NCBI GenBank assembly: GCA_017302015.1 | Contig: JAFLEE010000005.1 | Location: forward strand, 1-64,000 | Length of the DNA stretch: 64,000 nucleotides | Direction: 5' to 3' | Source: Spirochaetota bacterium | GTDB lineage: Bacteria; Spirochaetota; UBA12135; COTS27; JAFLEE01 | Shown here: positions 8,357-16,016 of the stretch, piece by piece | Numbering within the stretch: position 1 is the first letter of the stretch | Layout: the number at the start of each line of letters is the position of its first letter | Translations under genes and position numbers: made by a program | The notes under the pieces: generated by a model | What the model was told of the DNA's origin: nothing | Databases searched by the model: none | The model's input: only the letters and a program-made list of their open reading frames with translations

Positions 8357-9361
8357 ATGAAAAACCAGGCCTCCCGGGAACCGGTGCGCTGCGCCCTCGT
8401 GGGATTGGGGCGCATCGGGTCCATCCTCGAAGAAGATCCCCTGCGGGAAAAACCGGCCACCCATGCCGGCGCCATCCAAGCCCATCCCGATTGCAAGCTC
8501 GTGGCGGGGTGCGACCGCGACGGCGACCGCTGCGCCGCCTTCGCAGTGAGGTGGAAGGTCGCCGCGATCTACCGGGATCTGCGCACCATGCTCGGCGAGT
8601 CCCAGCCCGACCTCCTCCATATCGCCACGCCGCCCGAGCACCACCTCGAGGCCGTGCGCTGCGCCGTGGCCCAGAGGGTTCCCGTGGTCGTCTGCGAAAA
8701 ACCCCTGGCGCCCACGCGGGCCGAGGCCATGAAACTCGTCTCACTGGCGCGCCGCGGGGGGGTGCGCGTCATGGTCAACCACGAGCGCCGCTTCTGCGTC
8801 GATTGGCGCCATGTCCGCTCCGTCATCCAGGAAAAGCCGCTCGGAGATTTGGAATCGATCCGCGCCACGCTCTATATGGGCGAACATCGCCGCGCCGGGG
8901 AGATGCTCCTCGACGACGGCACCCACCTCATCGACGCGCTGCGCTTCATCACCGGCGGCGAGTTCAAGAGGATCCGAGCCTGGGGGGACGCCCGCAAACG
9001 CGGGGGAACCCTGTGGGCCGCGTTCACGCTGGCCGGGATCCCCGGCGTGCTCGAAGTCGGCGGCGGCCGGGACCATTTCGTCTTCGAGGCCGAGCTCTCC
9101 TTCGCCCGGGGGCGCGTGCGCGTGGGCAACGGCGTCTTCGAACAATGGGAAAGCCGGCCGAGCCCCCACTACCGCGGCGCGCGCTCCCTGGCCCTTCGGG
9201 AGGACCTGAAATTCCCCGTCACCGGCTATTTCGCCAATATGGTCTCCGCGGCCGTGGGACTCGTGCGCGATCCGAAGGCGCCCATCGAGTCGAAGGCCAC
9301 CGATGGGCTCGCGGCGGTTTCAATCATCGAGAAGATATTGGGAGCGATCCAAAAAACCTGA
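8357..9361 (+). CDS. Gfo/Idh/MocA family NAD(P)-dependent dehydrogenase
   Basis: This is a 334-residue oxidoreductase from the ATG at 8357, which is preceded by CGGAG at 8341-8345. The longer frame from 8222 adds 45 residues with no family resemblance. The Rossmann fold opens with CALVGLGRIGS (residues ~12-22). The second family block, PDLLHIATPPEHH, and the catalytic-lysine block VVVCEKPLAPT (the EKP motif) follow. The C-terminal domain carries DDGTHLIDALRFI, where the family has its G(G)xxxDxxxH region. These enzymes oxidise or reduce sugars, inositols and sugar acids. The neighbours suggest a step in uronate or rhamnose breakdown, but the substrate is not determined. The gene is followed by a fragment of an oligogalacturonate-lyase-like gene. 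Confidence 0.88.
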   Translation: MKNQASREPVRCALVGLGRIGSILEEDPLREKPATHAGAIQAHPDCKLVAGCDRDGDRCAAFAVRWKVAAIYRDLRTMLGESQPDLLHIATPPEHHLEAVRCAVAQRVPVVVCEKPLAPTRAEAMKLVSLARRGGVRVMVNHERRFCVDWRHVRSVIQEKPLGDLESIRATLYMGEHRRAGEMLLDDGTHLIDALRFITGGEFKRIRAWGDARKRGGTLWAAFTLAGIPGVLEVGGGRDHFVFEAELSFARGRVRVGNGVFEQWESRPSPHYRGARSLALREDLKFPVTGYFANMVSAAVGLVRDPKAPIESKATDGLAAVSIIEKILGAIQKT

Positions 9362-9430
9362 AGGCCTACTACCGCAAACGGAATCGGACGACCCATTCGG
9401 CGCCATGGAGGAGCGTTCTTTTTCGGCATC

Positions 9431-9676
9431 ATGGCATTGCCGCCCATGGCCTCTGGACGCGCCACCTACCGCGACCCCGATTCGGGCGTCGAAGTCGCCC
9501 AACGGACCCGCGACCGCGGGCTTCGCCACCACTTCACCTACACCAACTCGGGGTGGCATGCGGACGGGCGCAGCCTGCTGTTCGGCTCCGACCGCGAAAA
9601 TCGAACCATCCTCTTCGAGGTCGGCCTGGAGAGCGGCGAAATCGGTGGGTTCACCGACCTCCCCGCCGCGGCCTGA
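9431..9676 (+). pseudogene. N-terminal fragment resembling oligogalacturonate lyase
   Basis: An 81-codon open frame reads RATYRDPDSGVEVAQRT, then HHFTYTNSGWHADGRSLLFG, then SDRENRTILFEVGLESGEI. This is the pattern of the first propeller blades of oligogalacturonate lyases (Ogl, PL22): a DpdTG..v..lT opening, a sunken Gly-Trp, DGRxLLFgSDR, and nLfxldLesGEi. Intact enzymes are roughly 390 residues, so only about a fifth remains. The frame ends at TGA 9674-9676 and I could not find the rest in any frame before the cyclase promoter at 9742. The fragment lies 69 bp after the dehydrogenase gene. A freestanding small protein is possible but unlikely. Confidence 0.55.
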
Positions 9677-9741
9677 AACCGGTTGCAATGGCTTAGGCCA
9701 TAAAGTCGATTGGGAACCCTTTTCTTGAGGGCCGCCACAAG

Positions 9742-9771
9742 TTGACCCCTGGGGGCAGCTGCCGCGATAAT
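9742..9771 (+). promoter_or_regulatory. Sigma-70-like promoter for the cyclase gene
   Basis: TTGACC at 9742-9747 and GATAAT at 9766-9771 are separated by 18 bp, each one mismatch from consensus. Transcription would start near 9778. A strong AGGAAGGAG ribosome-binding site follows at about 9795-9803, ahead of the ATG at 9810. Confidence 0.6.
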
Positions 9772-9809
9772 GGGCCATGCGCGTTGACGGGCGCAGGAAG
9801 GAGTTCCGT

Positions 9810-10448
9810 ATGGCCTATCGCATCAGCATCGGTTCGGGGGCGAGTGAAGACCGACTTGAGCGGCTCATCGACGAGCGGCTGAAGCCCGGCGCGGACAAGG
9901 ACAAAATTGACCAACGGATCTGGGATCTCTTTGGAGAAACCTGGTGTGTGATGTTCACCGACCTTTCGGGCTTTAGCCGGGGCGTCGCGAAATTTGGCAT
10001 CATCCATTTTTTACAGACGATCTTTGAGAGCGAGCGACTACTCATCCCGGTCATCGAGGAGCATGACGGCATCTTGCTGAAGGTCGAGGGCGACTCCTTT
10101 CTCGTCATTTTCCGCAGCCCGAAAAAAGGCCTCTCTTGCGCGCTGCGCATGAACCAGGTGCTGCGCGACTACAACCGTAGCAAGCCCGACGAGGAGAAAG
10201 TGCTTTTATGCCTGGGTCTTGGCTACGGCCGTGTGCTGCGCATCAGCGATGCCGACGTCTACGGCGCTGAGGTCAATGCGGCGAGCAAGCTGGGCGAGGA
10301 TACCGCGAAGGCGACGGAGATCCTGATCACGGATTTGGTCAAACGCGAGGTAGAAAGCACGCCTGGGGTTCGCTTCGAGGAGCTCGAGGAGGCCCCCGGC
10401 GGGGCCGAGAAGGCTTGGAAAGTCGTCTATGAGCTTGGAGGCTCGTAA
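9810..10448 (+). CDS. Class III adenylate/guanylate cyclase-domain protein
   Basis: This is a 212-residue soluble single-domain protein of the class III nucleotide cyclase family. The start at 9810 is set by the excellent AGGAAGGAG site just upstream. MFTDLSGFSR carries the first metal Asp (about residue 51), and KVEGDSFLVIF carries the adenine-contacting Lys (about 91) and second metal Asp (about 95). DADVYGAEVNAASKLGED corresponds to the DvyGxxVNxAaRL block. Asn156 of that block is kept, but the usual transition-state Arg is Lys (about 160), so activity could be weak or altered. About 45 residues precede the domain and contain a helical stretch. It is followed by a secreted binding protein and precedes the remnant beta-helix gene. 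Sequence alone does not settle cAMP against cGMP, or whether it is a catalytically poor sensor. Confidence 0.85.
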   Translation: MAYRISIGSGASEDRLERLIDERLKPGADKDKIDQRIWDLFGETWCVMFTDLSGFSRGVAKFGIIHFLQTIFESERLLIPVIEEHDGILLKVEGDSFLVIFRSPKKGLSCALRMNQVLRDYNRSKPDEEKVLLCLGLGYGRVLRISDADVYGAEVNAASKLGEDTAKATEILITDLVKREVESTPGVRFEELEEAPGGAEKAWKVVYELGGS

Positions 10449-10567
10449 AATCAAGGCTTTCCCTGAGCCGCCGCAGACCTGCGTTGCGGAGGCAAGGGGA
10501 TTGTTTTTTTCACAGGGCCGACGTCTTAAGGCTACAATTCGCCATCTTCTTTATCTGGAGCGCAAGC

Positions 10568-11179
10568 ATGCGTGTAAAAATTCTTTTGGCCCTTTGCCTT
10601 TGGCTGGGCGCCGCCGTCAGCCTTTCGGCGCAAAATCTTTTGTCCAATGGCGATTTTGAGGCCGGGGTGGCCAAGGCCTGGGGCGCCTTTATCCCTGGTG
10701 AGTCCAAAGAGAAAGGCTGTACCCTGAGCGACGCCGCCGGCCGAGTTGGCAAAGGGGCCAAGCTTCAGGCCGCGCAGTACGCGCGCTATGGTGCGGCCAA
10801 TGGGATCAAGATCAGCTCAAACGGTGGAGAGCGTTTTCGCCTGAGCATTTGGGTGAAGGCCACCTCGAACGCCGAGCCCCAGCCGCAGACGGCCGGGATT
10901 GTTTTCCGCTGCATCTTCTCCGACGTCGCCGGCAAAGATGTCACCACCGCCATCGGCACCCTCGACGGCAAGGTCTACAAAAACGGAGACAAGGTCGAGA
11001 AAGCCAACCTGCCTTTGCCGAAAGACTGGACGAAGATGCAGATGGTGCTGGATTCCCCGGCGAATGCCACCACACTGAACTTCACCCTATTCGCATGGCG
11101 CGCCAAGGGAGAGATCCTCATCGATGAGGCCTCGGTCGAGAAGGTGGGCAAGGAAGTGCCTCTATCGCTTTTCCAATAA
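10568..11179 (+). CDS. Secreted CBM-like carbohydrate-binding protein
   Basis: This is a 203-residue exported protein. The ATG at 10568 follows GGAG at about 10556-10559 and opens a clear signal peptide, MRVKILLALCLWLGAAVSLSAQ. The mature part begins NLLSNGDFEAG, the hallmark opening of CBM4/9/22-type beta-sandwich domains, and ends with ILIDEASVEKV, the usual last strand. A single domain fills the protein; no catalytic module is attached. It lies 119 bp downstream of the cyclase gene and ends before a strong bidirectional terminator. Role inferred: binding or sensing of an extracellular polysaccharide. No specific ligand can be named. Confidence 0.72.
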   Translation: MRVKILLALCLWLGAAVSLSAQNLLSNGDFEAGVAKAWGAFIPGESKEKGCTLSDAAGRVGKGAKLQAAQYARYGAANGIKISSNGGERFRLSIWVKATSNAEPQPQTAGIVFRCIFSDVAGKDVTTAIGTLDGKVYKNGDKVEKANLPLPKDWTKMQMVLDSPANATTLNFTLFAWRAKGEILIDEASVEKVGKEVPLSLFQ

Positions 11180-11215
11180 GGCAGCACGCTTACACGGCAC
11201 GGGTCTACCGGCAGG

Positions 11216-11257
11216 CGCATCCAAAAATCCTCGCCCGCGCGAGGATTTTTGGATGCG
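11216..11257. terminator. Bidirectional rho-independent terminator
   Basis: A perfect 19-bp inverted repeat (11216-11234 with 11239-11257) encloses a 4-nt loop. Its core is the GC-rich stem ATCCTCGC / GCGAGGAT, flanked by AAAAA on the left and TTTTT on the right, so it can act as an intrinsic terminator on both strands. It lies 37 bp after the stop of the secreted CBM-like gene. Confidence 0.85.
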
Positions 11258-11263
11258 GACCCA

Positions 11264-11880
11264 TTGGGCCGAAACATCACGGTCGAATACCATCGTTTGT
11301 TCCACTAACAATATGGCGCCATCCGCATCGAAACCGGCTAGCTTATGTCGGCCTGGTCCGAAGGCTACGGCGCCTCGATTATCGTCATCCGCGGTAATGT
11401 TTTCGATTCGTTCAATCCGGCCGGCGCCGTGCGCCCGAATGATCCCGACCTCTACATCGACTTCTATCTCAAATGAGATCCGAGCGTAATCAAGACCCGT
11501 TTCCCGATCCTGAAAGAAGTTCTCATCGAGATCAACCGTTTTCTCAATCCCACCGTCGCCATCGTTACTTTGGTGGCGCGTCGAACGTCACGGTCCGCCG
11601 CCATTCCGTCGCGATCGATCGCGCGCGCAGCGAAAACTTTCCTTTCCATGGTTCGATCGCCGCCGAGGGTGCAACGGACCTCCGGATCGTCCATAACGCC
11701 TGGCAGCGCTCGCCGCTCATCCCACCCCCGGGGCTTTTCTGCGATGGTGAAACCATGCGCGAGATCCGATTGGAAGGGCATTTGATCCGGGAAAATAAGC
11801 CCCGAGGGTGGAGCCTCCTAAAGCACCAGAACGGGGCCCCTTCGAGCGACACGGTCGTCGATGCCCAAAACCGGATAAAA
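11264..11880 (+). pseudogene. Degenerate right-handed beta-helix protein remnant
   Basis: Peptides of a beta-helix type protein appear in alternating frames, broken by stops and shifts. One frame gives QYGAIRIETG, a TAG, then GASIIVIRGNVFDSFNPAG and ends DLYIDFYLK before a TGA at 11474-11476. The same frame continues with EVLIEINRFLNPTVAI. It then appears to shift around 11555-11570 into ASNVTVRRHSVAIDRARS, ENFPFHGSIAAEGATDLRI and ETMREIRLEGHLIRENKP. The alternation of xNVTVRxx and xLRIxxN strands is typical of pectate-lyase-like folds. At least two stops and one shift make it a pseudogene. It fills the gap between the terminator and the GntR gene, so this ~620-bp stretch holds no intact gene. 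Confidence 0.6.
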
Positions 11881-11886
11881 TAGCCC

Positions 11887-13170
11887 GTGCCCGTCTCCGT
11901 CAATAATAAATGCCTCAAGATCGCGGGCCTCCTGCGCCGCGAGATCCGCCAGGGCCGCTATACCGGGAAGATCCCCTCCGAGAACGAGATCGCCAAGGCG
12001 CACCGCATCTCCAAGGCCACCGCGGCCAAGGTGCTCCACCTGCTGCGCGAGGAGGGGCTCATCGAGACCGTGGTGGGCAGCGGGAGTTTCGTCGCCTCGA
12101 GGCGGCGGGCCTTCGTCATCCGGTTCACCAGCGATCTCGGCCAGGTGCGGCGGGCCGAGGCGAGCCTGCGGACCCTCCTCGCCGAAAAATTCCCCGGGGT
12201 CGAGTTCCATTTCGACCTCGACGGCGCGCGGGGCGATTGGGATCTTTCGACCCTCACCACCCTCTCCCCCGACGGCTACGGGGCCTTCGCCCCGCTCTCG
12301 GCGCCGCTCCTGCGGCGCCTCGCCCGGCTTTCCTTGCGCGCCCCCGCCGAGACCCTCCATCGCCGGGGCGCCCAGACCTTCGCCGTGCCGCACCTGATGA
12401 GCCCCACCTTCCTCATCGTCAACCACAAGGCCCTGGCCGCCGCGGGCTTCCATCCGCCCGGCGCCCATGAATCCACCGGGCGGACCCTCCTCACCTGGGC
12501 CCGGGAGGGTTTGCCCCTCTCGCCCTATGACCTCAGCCTGACCCACCTGAAGGAATACTTCCCTTTTTTGCTCGATGCCCAAGGCGAGGGCGCACCGGGG
12601 GAGCCCGCGGGCGTGGAGCGCGCCGGGGAGGCCCTGGCGAAATGGCACCGGCTGCGCAGCGTCTCGCGCCACGGGGCCGACATACGGAGGGGCGAAGCCC
12701 TGGCGATCACCGCGTCCCTCATGGCCGAAGCGGATTATTTCGCCGCGAATCCGCATTACGAGCCCGTGCTCTATCCCATCCAGGGAGCCGAGGGCCGCCG
12801 CAATGTACTGCACTCCCAGGCCCTCGCCGTCAGCGCCCGGTGCGACGGCAAGGCGTTCGCCGAAGACGTCATCGAGGCTTTCTTCTCCCGTGAGATCCAG
12901 GCGCTCTTCGCCGGCCAGGGCTACGGCATCCCCGTGCTCCCCACCCTCGATCCCGTCCACCCCGCCGCGGCCCTGGCGCTCTCCGAACTCCCCCATGCCA
13001 CGGGGGAGTACGCCTTCGTCGGGCCGCCCCTGCTCGGGGTGCTCATGCACCTCTTCCACGCCCATCGCCGGGGACAACTCTCCAAAGAGAGCCTTCTGGA
13101 ATTATGCCGCGCCCTCATGATCGCCCAGGCCCGCCTGGCCGAGGGCAAGGCCCCGCCGGGCGAGCACTAG
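11887..13170 (+). CDS. GntR-family regulator fused to a solute-binding-protein-like domain
   Basis: This is a 427-residue predicted transcription factor with a GTG start at 11887. Residues ~1-75 form a winged helix of the GntR family: IAGLLRREIRQGRYTGKIPSE leads into NEIAKAHRISKATAAKVLHL and LIETVVGSGSFVAS. The rest does not look like the usual UTRA, FCD or aminotransferase effector domains. It resembles a cytoplasmic version of an ABC sugar-binding protein: segments such as FAVPHLMSPTFLIVNHKAL and NVLHSQALAVSARC recall family 1 solute-binding proteins. No signal peptide is present, as expected for a DNA-binding protein. The likely ligand is a sugar or oligosaccharide imported from pectin breakdown, but that is inference. 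It is followed after an 83-bp gap by the HAD phosphatase gene. Confidence 0.78.
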   Translation: MPVSVNNKCLKIAGLLRREIRQGRYTGKIPSENEIAKAHRISKATAAKVLHLLREEGLIETVVGSGSFVASRRRAFVIRFTSDLGQVRRAEASLRTLLAEKFPGVEFHFDLDGARGDWDLSTLTTLSPDGYGAFAPLSAPLLRRLARLSLRAPAETLHRRGAQTFAVPHLMSPTFLIVNHKALAAAGFHPPGAHESTGRTLLTWAREGLPLSPYDLSLTHLKEYFPFLLDAQGEGAPGEPAGVERAGEALAKWHRLRSVSRHGADIRRGEALAITASLMAEADYFAANPHYEPVLYPIQGAEGRRNVLHSQALAVSARCDGKAFAEDVIEAFFSREIQALFAGQGYGIPVLPTLDPVHPAAALALSELPHATGEYAFVGPPLLGVLMHLFHAHRRGQLSKESLLELCRALMIAQARLAEGKAPPGEH

Positions 13171-13253
13171 GAGCCTGGGCGGCTCAGGCCGCTGGAGGGT
13201 TCGGCGATTGTGTTTTTTCCCTACCTGAAGTACGCTACGGGTTCCGGAGCCCC

Positions 13254-14036
<783 letters not shown>

Positions 14037-14065
14037 AGCCACCCGGACCCCCGAAAATTCCATAA

Positions 14066-14081
14066 GTGTAAAGGCTTACAC
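14066..14081. promoter_or_regulatory. Inverted repeat GTGTAA-N4-TTACAC
   Basis: GTGTAA and TTACAC are exact complements around AGGC, in the 153-bp gap between the phosphatase and STAS genes. The arms resemble half-sites of a dimeric repressor, and the hairpin lacks the T-run of a terminator. A weak promoter-like pair (TTGAAA at 14156, TATTTT at 14178) lies further downstream, before the STAS gene. The function is not established. Confidence 0.35.
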
Positions 14082-14189
14082 CAGCGTCCGCCAGGAAAAG
14101 CCCGGTTTTCCGCTCCGGAAACGCCGAATCTGGTAAAAATATTGCCATTTTTTTCTTGAAATCGGGTGACGAGGCGTTATTTTGTAATT

Positions 14190-14510
14190 ATGGAAACGCT
14201 CTTCAAGACCCTCGAATCGCCCGCACGCCTGACCTTTGAATTATCGGGCGACCTCGACAGCAAGACCGGGCCCGGTATCAAGGCGGCCCTCGTGAAGGCC
14301 ATCGACGACACGAAAACCGAAGTGTGCCTCGATCTCGCCAACGTGCCTTACATCGACTCATCCGGCCTCAATATTCTCCTCACCGTGCATAAAATACAGG
14401 CCGAGCGCGGGCTCCCCATGGTCCTGCGCAACCCGAGCGAGAATGTCCGCCGTCTCTTCGTCCTCAGCAACCTCGAGCATTATTTCACCCTCGAACCCGC
14501 CGAGGCTTGA
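14190..14510 (+). CDS. STAS-domain anti-sigma factor antagonist
   Basis: This is a 106-residue stand-alone STAS domain like SpoIIAA and RsbV. The central motif VPYIDSSGLNILLTVH holds the Ser that a partner anti-sigma kinase would phosphorylate. LTFELSGDLDSKTGP forms the opening strands and NVRRLFVLSNLEHYF the closing helix. The ATG at 14190 is chosen; a GTG at 14166 would add eight residues and neither has a good ribosome-binding site. No anti-sigma kinase or PP2C phosphatase is encoded nearby, so its partners lie elsewhere. It stands alone between the phosphatase and the OYE-family gene, with a weak GGGG-CGAAA-CCCC hairpin just after the stop. Confidence 0.88.
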   Translation: METLFKTLESPARLTFELSGDLDSKTGPGIKAALVKAIDDTKTEVCLDLANVPYIDSSGLNILLTVHKIQAERGLPMVLRNPSENVRRLFVLSNLEHYFTLEPAEA

Positions 14511-14719
14511 GGGGGCGAAACCCCGCGCCCATCCCATGGGGGGCGATCCGGGCCCCGATTCTCTGATCGAGTCCGCGTAGGACGCTGGGCGTATCGGGGC
14601 GCCTTCCCGCCGTCCGCTCCCCTTCTCTTTCCCCCGATTTCGGATATCTTATCGAGGCGGCCGCCCAGCCTTTCCACGCCGAATTTCCATCCAGCGAGCC
14701 CCCCTAGGATTCTTCCCCT

Positions 14720-15808
14720 ATGACGCCCCTTCCCGCCAGCCTCCTCAAACCCTTCGTCTCCCCCACCCTCGTCCTGCGAAACCGCATCGCCATGGCGCCC
14801 ATGACCCGGGGCAAATCGCCCCGGGCCGTCCCCGGGGCCGATGTCGCGGCCTATTACCGGCGGAGGGCCGAGGGGGGCGTCGGCCTCCTCATCACCGAGG
14901 GCACGCCCGTGCATCCCTTGGGTTCCCCCGGGGCCTCGGTGCCGAATATGTTCGGAGAAGAGTGCCTCGCCGCCTGGAAGCGCATCGTCGATGAAGTCCA
15001 CTGCGTGGGCGGGAAGATCATCCCCCAACTCTGGCACGTGGGCCCGCTGCGCAACCCGAGAGATTTTCCTGGGTCCCGGCTTCCGGTGAGCCCGTCGGGC
15101 ATCGGCAAGCCCGGCGACCCCGTGGGCGAGGTGCTCACCGAGAGCGACATCGCCGAGATCCTGCGCGCCTTCGCCGACGCCACGCGCCATGCCAAGGAGG
15201 CCGGCTTCGACGGCGTCGAGATCCACGGCGCCCACGGCTACCTCATCGACCTCTTCTTTTGGCAGGCCACCAATCTGCGCCGCGACGCCTGGGGCGGCGA
15301 CCTCGTGGGCCGCACCCGCTTCGCCGCCGAAATCGTGCGCGCCTGCCGCCGGGAGGTCGGGCCCGGCTTCCACATCCAATTCCGCTACTCCCAATGGAAG
15401 CAGCAGGATTACACGGCCAAACTCGCCCGCGATCCCGGCGAACTCGCCCGATTCCTCGAGCCGTTGACCGATGCGGGCGTCGACCTCTTCCATTGCTCGA
15501 GCCGGCGGTTCTGGGAGGCCGAGTTCGAGGGATCCCCGCTCAACCTCGCGGGGTGGACGAAGAAGCTCACCGGGCGCCCCGTCCTCACCGTCGGCGGCGT
15601 CGACGCCGAACGCTTCGTCGAACCCGCCCAGCCCTGCCTCCCCGATTCCGTCGCCGCGGCCGACCTCATGGTGGCCCGGGGCGAGGTCGACGGGGTGGCC
15701 GTCGGACGCGCGCTCCTCGGCGATCCCCGCTGGGTCGAGAAATGGGCCGCGGGCGCCGGGGATGAAATCCGGCGATTCGCGAAGGCGGATCTTTCGACCC
15801 TGGCCTGA
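14720..15808 (+). CDS. Old Yellow Enzyme family NADH:flavin oxidoreductase
   Basis: This is a 362-residue FMN-dependent (beta/alpha)8 enzyme. The N-terminus LVLRNRIAMAPMTRG is the OYE opening. FMN contacts fall in LLITEGTPV, IIPQLWHVGPL and VLTVGGVD near the C-terminus. FDGVEIHGAHGYLIDLFF carries the His residues that bind the substrate carbonyl and is followed by LRRDAWGGDLVGRTRF, the family RxDxYGGsxxNRxRF equivalent. The family reduces alpha,beta-unsaturated carbonyl compounds using NAD(P)H. No C-terminal FAD/4Fe-4S domain is present, so it belongs to the short subfamily rather than the dienoyl-CoA reductase type. The physiological substrate is unknown. Confidence 0.9.
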   Translation: MTPLPASLLKPFVSPTLVLRNRIAMAPMTRGKSPRAVPGADVAAYYRRRAEGGVGLLITEGTPVHPLGSPGASVPNMFGEECLAAWKRIVDEVHCVGGKIIPQLWHVGPLRNPRDFPGSRLPVSPSGIGKPGDPVGEVLTESDIAEILRAFADATRHAKEAGFDGVEIHGAHGYLIDLFFWQATNLRRDAWGGDLVGRTRFAAEIVRACRREVGPGFHIQFRYSQWKQQDYTAKLARDPGELARFLEPLTDAGVDLFHCSSRRFWEAEFEGSPLNLAGWTKKLTGRPVLTVGGVDAERFVEPAQPCLPDSVAAADLMVARGEVDGVAVGRALLGDPRWVEKWAAGAGDEIRRFAKADLSTLA

Positions 15809-15955
15809 GTCCGCCCATTTGGGGATGGATCCCCCGATGCGCTTCCATCGATTTCCCGAGGCAGGCAAAACGCCCTACCCTTGGGGCGCTCTATTTAAAG
15901 CCCCGCCAGTGCGTCCTTCCTGTTCATTTGTCCGATTGCGGGGATGAACCCGGTC

Positions 15956-16005
15956 TTGACACCCCGGCCGTTCCGGCCTAAAGTACCCATAGTTACTTAA
16001 GTCAC
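15956..16005 (+). promoter_or_regulatory. Promoter of the rhamnogalacturonan lyase gene with ACTTAAGT operator-like box
   Basis: TTGACA at 15956-15961 and TAAAGT at 15979-15984 are spaced by exactly 17 bp, a near-consensus sigma-70 promoter. GTTACTTAAGTCAC at 15992-16005 is a near-palindrome around a perfect ACTTAAGT core, placed at about the transcription start. A TTGGAGG ribosome-binding site follows at 16006-16012. The same 8-bp core occurs in the XRE-cupin promoter at 27074-27081. The promoter reading is strong; the operator role is inferred from position and recurrence. Confidence 0.65.
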
Positions 16006-16016
16006 TTGGAGGCCCC

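Noticed and set aside
14511-14524. GGGG-CGAAA-CCCC hairpin after the STAS gene as a terminator
   Set aside because: Only four to five base pairs and no T-tract.
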